Of a stretch of DNA of 35,906 nt, positions 23,166-30,498 are shown piece after piece. The DNA is taken from the IMG/VR virus record IMGVR_UViG_3300046311_000220, positions 1 through 35,906 of that record. One strand, given 5' to 3'. The notes beneath the pieces were generated by a model. It was given only the letters and a program-made list of their open reading frames with translations. It was not told where the DNA came from and searched no databases. Source of the stretch: a virus. Every line of letters starts with the position of its first letter. Positions within the stretch are counted from its first letter, which is position 1. Both the position numbers and the translations under genes were made by a program.

Positions 23166-25229
23166 ATGTCAGTAATAAATTTAGACAACTCAATCGACTT
23201 CACGAAGCAAACTCAATTTTTCGATCAACAATTAAATTTACAACGATACGATAAGTATAGATATCCTCTGTTACATCAACTATACAAGACTCAAAAATCA
23301 TACTTTTGGAGTCCGACGGAGATAACATTACAGAAAGACAAAATAGACTATTCAAACTTGACCGAACAAGAAAAATTTATTTACACATCCAATTTAAAAT
23401 ATCAAATTTTGTTAGATAGTGTGCAATCTAGAAGTACATTGTTAGCATTTTTGCCATTTGTATCTCTACCAGAATTAGAAAAAAATATAATTATTTGGGG
23501 ATTTTTTGAGACTATTCATTCGGAATCATATACTCATATCATTGAGAATGTATATAATAAGCCATCTGAAATTTTTGATAATATTCTGAATATTCCAGAA
23601 ATAGTAGAGCGAACCAAACAAGTCACTAAATATTATGATGAGTTTATTGATTTTTCTAGTAGTTGGAATACCTCTAGTATAAAGACATTATTAGTAGACG
23701 GTAATGTTACCGCTAATCAAACATTATTAGAATTAAAACGTTCATTATATCTAGCTATAGTGAATGTGAATATCTTAGAAGGTATTAGATTTTATACATC
23801 ATTCGCTTGCTCATTTGCCTTTGCAGAAAATGCTAAAATGATTGGTTCTTCTGATATTATTAGTTTAATTGCCAGAGACGAAGCATGTTATACCACTGGA
23901 CATGAAGCTTTGACGGATACTGGATGGAAACTAATTGAAGATATTACAAAAGAAGATAAAGTGGCACAATACACCAACAATAATGCAGTAGAATTTGTTC
24001 ACCCCACTGCTATTATTAATAAACAATATATTGGTGATGTATATCAATTTATAGACGATTCCGGCAGAATTGAACAAATTGTTACTGCCGATCATCGAAT
24101 GGTGTGGCGTGAGTTATTTACAGGCAGAATGAAAGAATCGGTAGCAGCTACCACTAATTTTACATCAAGTAAGGCAATTGTGGTTAGTGGTATAGTTTTA
24201 GCAGGAGCAGTAGAATTAAGTCCTATAGAAATTTTAAATATATACACTGAATATTGTGGTACTGTTTTAGAAGTATTAGAACATAAATTAAAGGTGGAGT
24301 TTAATGTAAAAAATGAGACTAATTGGAGTAAATTGGGTAGATCTTTAGTTGCATTAGGAATTAGTTACGATTACTATATTACATATAAAACTGGAGTATA
24401 TACCATAACTTGCGAGATACCAACAGCTTCTTTACAAAAATATTTTAGTTGGGTGAATATCCAGGGTAAGTCTACATTATGGGCACAAAATTTAATAAAT
24501 TTATGTAGGGCGTTGAATGGTAACAAATCTTGTATGTCTTCCGTTCCTGGTAAGTTTAAATTTACTATCAATCATACTAAGAGTTTGAAAAAGTTACAAC
24601 AAGTGTTTGCTATTAGTAATTGGAAAATATATCATACTCACCCGTCAAAAAAATATGTTGGGTATAATATTAACGTATTGACTACTAGAAATTCTCATAT
24701 TACTTCAAAAACAGAGAAGGTTAAACAAAATTATAGTGGCAAGGTTTATTGTTTATCTGTTCCTTCTGGTGCATTTTTTGTTAGATATAATGAAAAGGTT
24801 TCAGTTGGGGGCAATTGTCATACTCGACTTACTGAAACTATTATTAAGAATTGGCAAGCTGGTGAGGATAAAGATATTCTTAATATTATTAAAGAAGAAG
24901 AACAATTGGTATATACTATGTTTGATCTAGCAGTAGCGGCGGAAATAGAGTGGGCAGAATATCTTTTCAAAAATGGTAGTATATTGGGGTTGAATGTAGA
25001 ACTATTATCACAATATATTAAATTTGTGGCGAATCGTAGACTTAAAGCGATCAATATGAAGCCACTGTATGACGATGTTTCTGTCAAGAATCCTTTGCCC
25101 TGGATCGATAATTATCTGAAGTCTTCTAATATAAGTGTCGCGCCACAAGAAACGGAGGTCTTATCATACCAAATTGGTAATATTGACAAAAATATAAGTG
25201 AAGGGCAATTCAGTAATTTTGAATTGTAA
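23166..25229 (+). CDS. nrdB: RNR small subunit NrdB with an intein
   Basis: NrdB houses the diiron-tyrosyl radical. From ATG 23166 the precursor has 687 residues, of which 377 are extein (E. coli NrdB: 376). Metal ligands match E. coli numbering almost exactly: Asp84 (LLDSV), Glu115 and His118 (FFETIH), radical Tyr122 (SYTHI), Glu205 (LEGIRF), Glu239 (ARDEA) and, after splicing, His in C-H-TRLTE. An upstream TTG at 23130 lies in the hairpin/palindrome region and is rejected. The C-terminus SEGQFSNFEL resembles DDLSNFQL of E. coli, the peptide that docks on NrdA. The precursor cannot bind iron until the intein is removed. Confidence 0.95.
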   Translation: MSVINLDNSIDFTKQTQFFDQQLNLQRYDKYRYPLLHQLYKTQKSYFWSPTEITLQKDKIDYSNLTEQEKFIYTSNLKYQILLDSVQSRSTLLAFLPFVSLPELEKNIIIWGFFETIHSESYTHIIENVYNKPSEIFDNILNIPEIVERTKQVTKYYDEFIDFSSSWNTSSIKTLLVDGNVTANQTLLELKRSLYLAIVNVNILEGIRFYTSFACSFAFAENAKMIGSSDIISLIARDEACYTTGHEALTDTGWKLIEDITKEDKVAQYTNNNAVEFVHPTAIINKQYIGDVYQFIDDSGRIEQIVTADHRMVWRELFTGRMKESVAATTNFTSSKAIVVSGIVLAGAVELSPIEILNIYTEYCGTVLEVLEHKLKVEFNVKNETNWSKLGRSLVALGISYDYYITYKTGVYTITCEIPTASLQKYFSWVNIQGKSTLWAQNLINLCRALNGNKSCMSSVPGKFKFTINHTKSLKKLQQVFAISNWKIYHTHPSKKYVGYNINVLTTRNSHITSKTEKVKQNYSGKVYCLSVPSGAFFVRYNEKVSVGGNCHTRLTETIIKNWQAGEDKDILNIIKEEEQLVYTMFDLAVAAEIEWAEYLFKNGSILGLNVELLSQYIKFVANRRLKAINMKPLYDDVSVKNPLPWIDNYLKSSNISVAPQETEVLSYQIGNIDKNISEGQFSNFEL
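23886..24815 (+). other. NrdB intein (310 residues) inside the iron-ligand motif
   Basis: It starts CYTTGHEALTDTGWKLIEDI directly after ARDEA and ends EKVSVGGN before Cys-His. It separates Glu239 from His of the E-x-x-H ligand pair (E. coli Glu238 and His241). Block B-like VTADHRMVW and block F-like GKVYCLSVPSGAFFV are present. The middle (about 150 residues) is long enough for an endonuclease, but no clear LAGLIDADG acid-containing helices are visible, so it is probably degenerate. The penultimate residue is Gly rather than His. Confidence 0.85.
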
Positions 25230-25256
25230 TTATTGTTCATAAATCACTATAGAAAA

Positions 25257-25278
25257 GAGCAATTATGGAGTTGCTCTG
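25257..25278 (+). terminator. Hairpin after nrdB
   Basis: AGAGCAA (25257-25263) pairs with TTGCTCT (25272-25278). There is no T-run after it, so it may be a weak terminator or a 3'-end stabiliser. Confidence 0.45.
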
Positions 25279-25303
25279 ATTAACATGCTCTGAGAGGGGT
25301 GTA

Positions 25304-25360
25304 GAATGCTGTGTAACGCACAGAAATTATAAATAAGATTATTATTATCAAAATATAAAA
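25304..25360 (+). promoter_or_regulatory. Late-promoter module, copy C (TATAAATA at 25328-25335)
   Basis: GAATGCTGTGTAACGCACAG, then TATAAATA exact, then an A/T leader to the ATG at 25361. The downstream ACTAGT block is replaced by ATTATT, so this copy is diverged on that side. Confidence 0.75.
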
Positions 25361-25822
25361 ATGATCAAAGAATTGATGAAGATCAAAGATCTAACAGAAT
25401 TTGAATGCGATTGTGAAGGGGTTAGAGACAAACTATTCAATACTCCAGAATTATTGACAATAACAGAACTGATTTATTTTTTGAGGATGTCTAATAATTT
25501 AGATTACTGGATCACTGGTACTCATTATGCAGTGATGAAATTAGTATCTTTATTAAGAATGCTCGAACCAGTTTATGGGGTATATAAGGAACAAGATAAA
25601 GAAAAAAATAGAATTATCACTAGTATTTGTTTAAATTTTATTAGCAGCGAGAAGGGGTCATTACAGTATGCTGCATTGGATTTGGTAGAGGCTGGGATTT
25701 GTGCGGAGTATCAACCAATCGTTGATTTATTCCCCGTTATTGAGAAAATAATTATTGGTGACAGACATACCTCCAAATATGTATTATCTCATTTAAAATT
25801 AATTAAGGATTCGCATATATGA
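25361..25822 (+). CDS. Unknown helical late protein
   Basis: 153 residues, almost entirely helical by composition (ELIYFLRMSNNLDYWITGTH, then AVMKLVSLLRMLEPVYGVYK), reminiscent of HEAT-like helical repeats, although no family was recognised. A late-promoter module with an exact TATAAATA lies immediately upstream. Its stop overlaps the next ATG by four bases (ATGA), so the two are translated together. Confidence 0.6.
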   Translation: MIKELMKIKDLTEFECDCEGVRDKLFNTPELLTITELIYFLRMSNNLDYWITGTHYAVMKLVSLLRMLEPVYGVYKEQDKEKNRIITSICLNFISSEKGSLQYAALDLVEAGICAEYQPIVDLFPVIEKIIIGDRHTSKYVLSHLKLIKDSHI

Positions 25823-26382
25823 GAGAATTAGTAGAATCAGTTAAAGTATTTTATCTACTAACAGAAAGTGGAGATAGACCACCATCCAGTGAGATAGAAC
25901 ACGACGAAAAGAATAAACATTTGAAAACAAAATTAACAAAATACGCATATTCATCTAAGTATAACCACCCAAATCATTTTTCTCCAGATTATTCAGGGAC
26001 ATTTCATGGTGTATCTTGGAATACAGATCATGACACTGAAAAAATGGATAAAAACCAAAAAATAGGAATTGTACAAGATGCCATACACTTACAAAAACAT
26101 TTTGTAAAAAATGTAGCAAAACCTGGCGATGTGCTACGAAGTATACCAGATGAAGATGATGATGGCGAAGGTGGTAATAAACGCGGAAAACTATATCAAA
26201 AAGTTGGTTTTGGTAAATTAGGAAATAGAACTTCTCAGTATGGAATAATTAAACAACATCCTCATGACCACGATGACGAAACTAAACGAGGACAACATTA
26301 TCTACATCCGTTAGAACACGAAGAAATAGAATTGTCTCGAAAAAAATATTACGAAGAACGTGCAAAAAATGGCACCAAATGA
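25819..26382 (+). CDS. Unknown His- and charge-rich late protein
   Basis: 187 residues. After a short hydrophobic start (ELVESVKVFYLLTESGD) the protein is extremely polar, with HP/HD-rich stretches (KYNHPNHFSPDYSGTFHG; KQHPHDHDDETKRGQHYLHP) and an acidic loop (PDEDDDGEGG). The start resembles the beginning of other late proteins here in having a short helix followed by T-E-S. The His/Asp density could bind metal, but no catalytic family is recognised. It is translationally coupled to the previous gene (ATGA overlap). Its stop codon lies in the loop of a terminator hairpin. Confidence 0.55.
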   Translation: MRELVESVKVFYLLTESGDRPPSSEIEHDEKNKHLKTKLTKYAYSSKYNHPNHFSPDYSGTFHGVSWNTDHDTEKMDKNQKIGIVQDAIHLQKHFVKNVAKPGDVLRSIPDEDDDGEGGNKRGKLYQKVGFGKLGNRTSQYGIIKQHPHDHDDETKRGQHYLHPLEHEEIELSRKKYYEERAKNGTK

Positions 26383-26391
26383 GTGCCATTT
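26367..26391. terminator. Bidirectional terminator between convergent genes
   Basis: AAATGGCAC (26367-26375) pairs with GTGCCATTT (26383-26391) around a 7-base loop that contains the + strand stop codon. It lies between the + gene at 25819 and the - strand lysin. Confidence 0.7.
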
Positions 26392-26418
26392 AATAATTTA
26401 AGTGCAATTGGACGCACA

Positions 26419-26844
26419 TCACCCCCCATAAACCCAACGACGATTATCCCCTAAATCTAGATGAGTGAAAACACTACTATCACCTACGCCACCAATCCAT
26501 GTTTTAGATAATTTTTCGGTTACGTCACGAGGATTTACCCCAGAAATAATAATATCTACAGCATGTCCTTCAATATGTTTACTAAATCTAGCACCATTAA
26601 CGGCACGATTAATGGCAGGTGGTCTATACCAACTGGTAATTGTAATAGAACGATCTTCAAAGTCCGAACGAACATCTTCCAATGCAGTAGCAATGCGTAT
26701 AATGTTGCGAGTAATAGTTTCATTTTCAGGGATTCTAGTACCACCTTTGGTGGCTTCCGCCCAAGTAAAATGTGGACTTTCTAGAGATATTGGAGCATCT
26801 AATGCTACAATTTTAGATAATCCTGGTACTTTAATTGTTTTCAT
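26419..26844 (-). CDS. Peptidase M15-family cell-wall hydrolase, probable endolysin
   Basis: 141 residues on the minus strand. The C-terminal half has the M15 zinc-peptidase layout: TSWYRPPAINRAVNGA (about 70-85), SKHIEGHAVDI (about 88-98, with H-x6-D) and VFTHLDLGDNRRW (about 125-137, the second His). This fits the M15A subfamily of D-Ala-D-Ala or L-Ala-D-Glu peptidases used as phage lysins and virion-associated hydrolases. There is no signal peptide, so a holin would be needed for export. A minus-strand late promoter (GATAAATA, 26875-26882) lies 31 bases before its ATG. It is one of only two genes against the main direction. Confidence 0.85.
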   Translation of the reverse strand: MKTIKVPGLSKIVALDAPISLESPHFTWAEATKGGTRIPENETITRNIIRIATALEDVRSDFEDRSITITSWYRPPAINRAVNGARFSKHIEGHAVDIIISGVNPRDVTEKLSKTWIGGVGDSSVFTHLDLGDNRRWVYGG

Positions 26845-26874
26845 GAATATAAATATTATTTTTTAGTACGATAT

Positions 26875-26882
26875 TATTTATC
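26875..26882 (-). promoter_or_regulatory. Late promoter for the lysin gene (GATAAATA on the minus strand)
   Basis: The + strand reads TATTTATC. Read on the minus strand, it is GATAAATA, 31-38 bases before the lysin ATG (26844), the same spacing as other late promoters in the window. Confidence 0.6.
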
Positions 26883-26969
26883 TCAACTAAAAAATACTTT
26901 TATCTTCACAAAATTACTAGACCTAATATTTCTTCAATAATCACAAGAAAAATTTGGACACACATTTAA

Positions 26970-26977
26970 AATAAATA
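26970..26977 (+). promoter_or_regulatory. Possible late promoter (AATAAATA)
   Basis: AATAAATA 20-27 bases before the ATG at 26997. It is a permitted variant of the late -10, but the surroundings are very AT-rich. Confidence 0.35.
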
Positions 26978-26996
26978 TTATAAATTAATTAAAAAT

Positions 26997-27356
26997 ATGA
27001 AGACCAGTTCTGGTAAGGCCAAGGGGCGTGGATTTCAGCAAGATATTAGGGATGTAATATTAGAAGCATTTCCCACACTAGAACCCGACGATGTGAAATC
27101 TACAGGTATGGGACAACAGGGCGAAGATATACAACTCTCCCCCCAAGCCAGAAGACTTTTTCCCTATAGCATCGAAGCGAAGCGGCACGAAAAATTATCA
27201 ATACCTGCGTGGTGGAGACAGACTATCACCAATATCAAAGAAAATACTAATCCGGTATTGATCTTTAGACAGTCTAGACAGAAAGCATTGGTGGTAATAA
27301 CCTTAGATCATTTTATGGAATTAGTTAAAGAAAATTACGAACTAAAAAACAGATAA
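26997..27356 (+). CDS. PD-(D/E)XK endonuclease, Holliday-resolvase-like
   Basis: 119 residues: KAKGRGFQQDIRDVILEAFP (about 8-27), DDVKSTGMGQQGEDIQLSP (about 31-49), then PYSIEAKRHEKL (about 56-67). The glutamate in the first helix, the aspartate in GEDI and the E-A-K form the core of the PD-(D/E)XK nuclease fold. I recall the same 'ST-x-MG-x-x-GEDI-x-LSP' signature from small phage proteins annotated as resolvase-like endonucleases. A likely job is resolving recombination branches or degrading DNA. The substrate is not known from sequence. Confidence 0.75.
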   Translation: MKTSSGKAKGRGFQQDIRDVILEAFPTLEPDDVKSTGMGQQGEDIQLSPQARRLFPYSIEAKRHEKLSIPAWWRQTITNIKENTNPVLIFRQSRQKALVVITLDHFMELVKENYELKNR

Positions 27357-27359
27357 ATA
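27352..27359 (+). promoter_or_regulatory. Late promoter (GATAAATA)
   Basis: GATAAATA overlapping the stop codon of the nuclease gene, 27-34 bases before the ATG at 27386. Confidence 0.55.
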
Positions 27360-27385
27360 AAGATATAACCACTCAATAAATCATT

Positions 27386-27637
27386 ATGTCAAGCAAAGCA
27401 GAAAAGATTGTTACTATTATCGAATATTATAAAATCAAATCAGAAACATTTCCAGCGACAGATGTAGAAGAAGTTGTTGAATTGCGTAAGCGCGTTGCCG
27501 AATTGGTGAAAGAGTCTGACGAAATCCAAGCAGTTATTGATAAATATAACAAAGAAGTAGTTGAGGTTCCAGTAGAAGTGGTAGAACCAGTCGCAGTACC
27601 ACCCAATCCTTATGTCATTAAATATCCAACATTGTAG
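27386..27637 (+). CDS. Unknown small acidic coiled-coil protein
   Basis: 83 residues. Residues about 25-58 form a charged helix (VEEVVELRKRVAELVKESDE) suggesting a short coiled coil, followed by a V/P/E-rich tail (EVVEVPVEVVEPVAVPPNP). No motif was recognised. It is preceded by a late promoter and followed by a long G run and two hairpins. Confidence 0.55.
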   Translation: MSSKAEKIVTIIEYYKIKSETFPATDVEEVVELRKRVAELVKESDEIQAVIDKYNKEVVEVPVEVVEPVAVPPNPYVIKYPTL

Positions 27638-27690
27638 TGATGATAATTAATTACAATGGGGGGGGGGTAATATCATGCTCTAGCTATCAC

Positions 27691-27710
27691 ACATCCTTTG
27701 CGGAGGATGT
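27691..27710 (+). terminator. Hairpin ACATCCT/AGGATGT
   Basis: A 7-bp stem with a 6-base loop (TTGCGG), followed by TTT. It ends the upstream + strand unit weakly, before the stronger hairpin at 27731. Confidence 0.55.
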
Positions 27711-27719
27711 TTAACGAAT

Positions 27720-27735
27720 TTATTAAATTTAATAA
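27720..27735. repeat. 16-base palindrome, copy 6
   Basis: Exact copy whose right end forms the base of the next terminator stem. Confidence 0.85.
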
Positions 27736-27772
27736 TGACCTTCTAATTGATTTTAGAAGGTCATTATTTTTA
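27731..27772 (+). terminator. Strong terminator (16-bp stem)
   Basis: AATAATGACCTTCTAA (27731-27746) pairs perfectly with TTAGAAGGTCATTATT (27753-27768), loop TTGATT, followed by TTT. It would also block leftward transcripts from the inverted late module at 27793. Confidence 0.85.
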
Positions 27773-27781
27773 TGATTTGAC

Positions 27782-27825
27782 ACTAGTACTCATATTTATA
27801 GTTTTTGTGCGTTGTAGAGCATTTT
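27782..27825 (-). promoter_or_regulatory. Late-promoter module, inverted copy F (TATAAATA at 27793-27800)
   Basis: On the minus strand this reads AAATGCTCTACAACGCAC, AAAAACTATAAATA, then TGAGTACTAGTG and a leader CAAATCATAAAAATAATG. Upstream block, -10 and leader all match copies A and D. The ATG that follows opens only three codons (ATG ACC TTC TAA) and runs into the strong hairpin at 27731-27768. No minus-strand gene is served. Confidence 0.75.
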
Positions 27826-27854
27826 AGCGATGTCTGGCAATACATTAATAACTG

Positions 27855-27863
27855 TGTTATAAT
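27855..27863 (+). promoter_or_regulatory. Extended -10 promoter before the RNase H region
   Basis: TGTTATAAT (27855-27863), with TGGCAA 17 bases upstream (27835-27840) as a plausible -35. Confidence 0.65.
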
Positions 27864-27887
27864 GATTATATAGTTTATATTAATAAA

Positions 27888-27953
27888 ATGATTCATTACG
27901 ATCCTATAGTAAATTTATATCAGGTAACATGGGAAGCACCAATTAAATTTTAA
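27888..27953 (+). CDS. Possible 21-residue mini-ORF in the RNase H leader
   Basis: ATG 27888 to TAA 27951-27953 encodes MIHYDPIVNLYQVTWEAPIK plus F. It lies 25 bases after the promoter at 27858 and before the RNase H start. It might be a leader peptide; the support is only position and an intact start and stop. Confidence 0.25.
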   Translation: MIHYDPIVNLYQVTWEAPIKF

Positions 27954-27995
27954 TTTAATACTAGCCTAAATATTTGATACAAGCTGATTAAAATT

Positions 27996-28845
27996 ATGAG
28001 TATTTTATGCGATAGTAATCAATTTTTGATAGGAATCCTGATTAATCAACAACAATATGACACAATAGATGTAGATTATGTAAGAAATCAATATATTAAT
28101 CGATTGCAGAATTATTCTGCACATTTCTATAATTATGGGTCAGTAATTTTATGTTTTGATAATAATAATTACTGGCGGAAGGACGTGTTTCCTTATTATA
28201 AGTATAGTAGAAAGGAAGATCGGAAAAAATCGACAATCGACTGGTCAAAAATATTTAATGACATCAATATGATTAAACAGGCATTAAAAAATACTTCATA
28301 TTCCGTAATGGAAGTAGATGGTGCCGAAGCCGACGATATTATTGCAGTTATCTCAAAACACGAATATATTAATAATACTAGCACTATGATTATCTCTGGT
28401 GATAAAGATTTTGTCCAGTTATTAAAGTATCCAACAGTTAGTATTTATAATAGTCAGAAAAATATTTTATTAAAGGGAAAAATTTGTGAAAACCAATTTT
28501 TATGATCAAGAACAATTGAGTGAACTACTATCATTACATATAGCTAAAGGTGATCGCAGTGATGGTATACCTAATATTCATTCAGATGACAATACATTTG
28601 TTGATAAAATAAGACAGGTTCCTGTAACCAAAAAAATTCTAAGTAAATTTCATATAGACCCTGAGCAATATTGTCAGGATTGTGATATAATAGATAATTA
28701 TCGGAGAAATAAATTATTAATAGATTTCTCTATGATTCCAGACGAGATAGAACAGACTATCTTAGAGGAATACAAAAAGACTAAAAAGCCAAAATTACTA
28801 AAATCAAAAACATATGACTTCCAAAAACATAAATCCAGCATCTAA
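27996..28845 (+). pseudogene. rnh: RNase H (T4 Rnh, FEN-like 5' nuclease) in two overlapping frames
   Basis: T4 RNase H removes primers from Okazaki fragments. Frame 1 (27996-28505) gives 169 residues: CDSNQ, LCFDNNNYWRKDVFPYYKYS, MEVDGAEADDIIAV and MIISGDKDFVQL, matching T4 LCIDNAKSGYWRRDFAYYYK, MDIDKYEADDHIAV and LIISSDGDFTQL. Frame 2 (GTG 28486 to 28845) gives 119 residues: SLHIAKGDRSDGIPNI, LLIDFSMIPDEI and the C-terminus, matching T4 KGDKKDN and LIDFDYIPDNI. The frames overlap by 20 bases. One extra base in AAAAATTTG would join them (KGK-N-FVKTN) to about the T4 length (305). It could be a sequencing indel, a programmed shift or a two-polypeptide enzyme using the GTG. Confidence 0.88.
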
Positions 28846-29365
28846 TGATCTGCTATTCCCAGAAATATTTGCTAAAATTTCTAAAGTAGTAGGGAATAAA
28901 AAAAAAGCAGACCTAATTACAGAATTTCGCAATTCTGTTCATGGAGATGCCTTAAAAACGTTAGTATTATTGATCTATAATCATGAATTGAAATTTCGTT
29001 TACCAGAAGGAGAACCACCCTATACTCCTAATGTAGTCCCTATTGGCACCGATCATTCTCGGTTATTGGTAGAACACCGAAATTTATATCGATTTATAGT
29101 TGGTGGTGCCCCTCAACTATCTCAAAATAAAATTGAAATGCTGTATATCGAATTATTAGAATCTCTACATGAATCAGAATCAGATCTGCTGATCCGAATT
29201 TTCAATCGGTCATTTGATACTATCTGGAAAGGTACTCGCAAGTATGTCATTCCATTTGATGCTATTAAATTAGCATTTCCTGAGATCCAATGGAAAGAAC
29301 CTCCACTTAAAGAGCGATTAATTGACGCAGAAATTATTCGAGATTACTCACCAGAATCTGTATGA
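28814..29365 (+). CDS. Conserved T4-like phage protein (DUF6433-type)
   Basis: 183 residues. The middle and end carry LKFRLPEGEPPYTPNVVPIG, LVEHRNLYRFIVGGAPQLSQ, NKIEMLYIELLESLHESESD and LLIRIFNR, a pattern I recall from T4-like cyanophage proteins of unknown function (DUF6433), often found near RNase H. It is helical, with no catalytic motif visible. Its ATG lies 29 bases before the end of the RNase H second frame, so the two genes overlap and are probably coupled. The DUF number is from memory. Confidence 0.7.
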   Translation: MTSKNINPASNDLLFPEIFAKISKVVGNKKKADLITEFRNSVHGDALKTLVLLIYNHELKFRLPEGEPPYTPNVVPIGTDHSRLLVEHRNLYRFIVGGAPQLSQNKIEMLYIELLESLHESESDLLIRIFNRSFDTIWKGTRKYVIPFDAIKLAFPEIQWKEPPLKERLIDAEIIRDYSPESV

Positions 29366-29378
29366 TTTCCTAAATTTG

Positions 29379-29420
29379 TGCTATAATAAAAGAAGAAAGA
29401 TATAGATATCTTTCTTCTTT
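29379..29420 (+). promoter_or_regulatory. Extended -10 promoter overlapping a 14-bp hairpin, upstream of thyX
   Basis: TGCTATAAT (29379-29387) is followed immediately by AAAGAAGAAAGATA (29389-29402), pairing with TATCTTTCTTCTTT (29407-29420) around TAGA. The expected transcription start (about 29394) lies within the 5' arm, so the mRNA would begin in or next to the hairpin. It could be a 5' stability stem or the terminator of the upstream gene. No T-run follows. Confidence 0.55.
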
Positions 29421-29450
29421 CCCCCAAAATTATTAATTCTAATAAAACAA

Positions 29451-30290
29451 ATGACCCCAGACTTAATGTTGGATGAATTGCTGAGAATTACTCAGTACAA
29501 TAAAGATAACGGTATTGTTGATGTTAGTATATTAGCAGATAGTATTAGTGAACATGGGGATAGAATTACATCATTTTTACTGCATAGATTTGCGAAAGGG
29601 CATTGTCAAGCGGAATTGAATAAATCAAGAACTGTTGCTAATAATAGCTTTTCTTCTCGTGCGGTAAATAAACAGAAATTTATTGATAATATTGTTGCGG
29701 ATTGTTATATTCCCATCTGGACATCAGATCGTCCTGGTATGGTTGGTGATATAATAGTAGATCGGAAGCAAATAGATGACTTAAATTCTTCTTACCTCAC
29801 TAAGATGTATAGTGATATTGAATATATAAAAAATAATTATAGTGGTATACACAAACAAGACACTAATTCGCAATTAGATGGTTATGCCAGAATCCCTATT
29901 ATTGTAACCTCTACTAATTTCCCATATTTCTTCAGGTTACGTTGTGCAGATGGAGTAAAGCCAGAATTTAGAAGGATTGCTTTAATTATGGAAGAATTAT
30001 TTAACAATTCTTCCCCAAAATTGACTGATTGGCATCTCCCTTGGATAAAACCAGAAGAAGAGTCGATGAACTTGGGGGACAAGTTGACTATGTGTGCCGC
30101 TCGTAGTGCATGGCTGAGTTATTCCAATCACAATAAGCAATGTTCTATAGATGCTGCTAAAAAATTAGTTGATAAGTTGATTGGGTCTAAGCACTATAGC
30201 GTTTTCGATCATGCTGCATATGTCGATAGTGGTAGAGTTGGGGGTATATATAAAGGTTGGCGTGAACATAGACAATTAATTTTATATTAA
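29451..30290 (+). CDS. thyX: Flavin-dependent thymidylate synthase ThyX
   Basis: ThyX makes dTMP from dUMP with methylene-tetrahydrofolate and FAD. The 279-residue product shows LLHRFAKGHCQAELNKSRTV, then FSSRAVN (about 43-73; cf. THR-x-FSRN-x-x-SSRA in phage ThyX), FFRLRCADGVKPEFRRIALI (about 160-179, the flavin/dUMP-binding R-x-x-x region), DWHLPW, CAARSAWLSYSNHN and HYSVFDHAAYV near the end, where phage ThyX has HMSPFEH. It works with the RNR genes in supplying dTTP. The gene ends soon after GWREHRQ, as expected. NblA follows after 4 bases. Confidence 0.88.
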   Translation: MTPDLMLDELLRITQYNKDNGIVDVSILADSISEHGDRITSFLLHRFAKGHCQAELNKSRTVANNSFSSRAVNKQKFIDNIVADCYIPIWTSDRPGMVGDIIVDRKQIDDLNSSYLTKMYSDIEYIKNNYSGIHKQDTNSQLDGYARIPIIVTSTNFPYFFRLRCADGVKPEFRRIALIMEELFNNSSPKLTDWHLPWIKPEEESMNLGDKLTMCAARSAWLSYSNHNKQCSIDAAKKLVDKLIGSKHYSVFDHAAYVDSGRVGGIYKGWREHRQLILY

Positions 30291-30294
30291 AAAA

Positions 30295-30498
30295 ATGGAA
30301 AATAAAGATACAACGTATGATAATCGAACAATAGAACAAAAGTTTGCTCAAATAACATTTGAAAAACAAGTGAATCAAATGAGTCACAAACAAGCACAGC
30401 AATTTTTGATATATATGCACAAAATGAATACTATCAAAGAAAACAGTTATCAGGCTATGTTAAAGCAATCTTGGTTCAAAGATTTTGTCCATGACTAA
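30295..30498 (+). CDS. nblA: NblA-like phycobilisome degradation protein
   Basis: NblA is a small cyanobacterial adaptor that binds phycobiliproteins and directs phycobilisomes to Clp proteolysis. The 67-residue product reads IEQKFAQITFEKQVNQMSHK, QAQQFLIYMHKMNTIKENSY and QAMLKQSW. This matches the NblA pattern 'L-x-QEF-x-[LI]-x-x-[YF]-x-x-QV-x-x-[LM]-[ST]-x-[ED]-[EQ]-A-x-x-[LF]-L-x-x-[ML]-x-[RK]-x-x-x-[IV]-[KR]-EN-x-[YF]-x-x-[LI]-[LI]-K' and its usual length of about 60. Phage-borne nblA is known from freshwater cyanophages. It is the best host marker in the window, implying a host with phycobilisomes. The end overlaps the next start by 8 bases. Confidence 0.85.
   Translation: MENKDTTYDNRTIEQKFAQITFEKQVNQMSHKQAQQFLIYMHKMNTIKENSYQAMLKQSWFKDFVHD

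Larger units (their letters stand above)
27638..27995. other. 358-base intergenic region with terminators, palindrome, inverted late module and a promoter
   Basis: In order: a run of at least nine G (27658-27667); a hairpin ACATCCT...AGGATGT (27691-27710); palindrome copy 6 (27720-27735), which overlaps a 16-bp terminator stem (27731-27768); an inverted late-promoter module (27782-27825); an extended -10 promoter (27855-27863); and a 21-codon mini-ORF (27888-27953). No ordinary gene is present. Confidence 0.7.

Noticed and set aside
26465-26866. Plus-strand open frame of 133 codons opposite the lysin
   Set aside because: The minus strand encodes clear M15 peptidase motifs and has a late promoter; the + frame has no recognisable features.
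27777-27782. TTGACA pointing right at 27777
   Set aside because: No -10 hexamer at 16-18 bases; the site overlaps the inverted late module.
30309-30328. TACAACGTATGATAAT inside nblA resembles the upstream block of late module B
   Set aside because: It lies within coding sequence, lacks a late -10 and the ACTAGT leader, and the codons fit NblA; probably chance.
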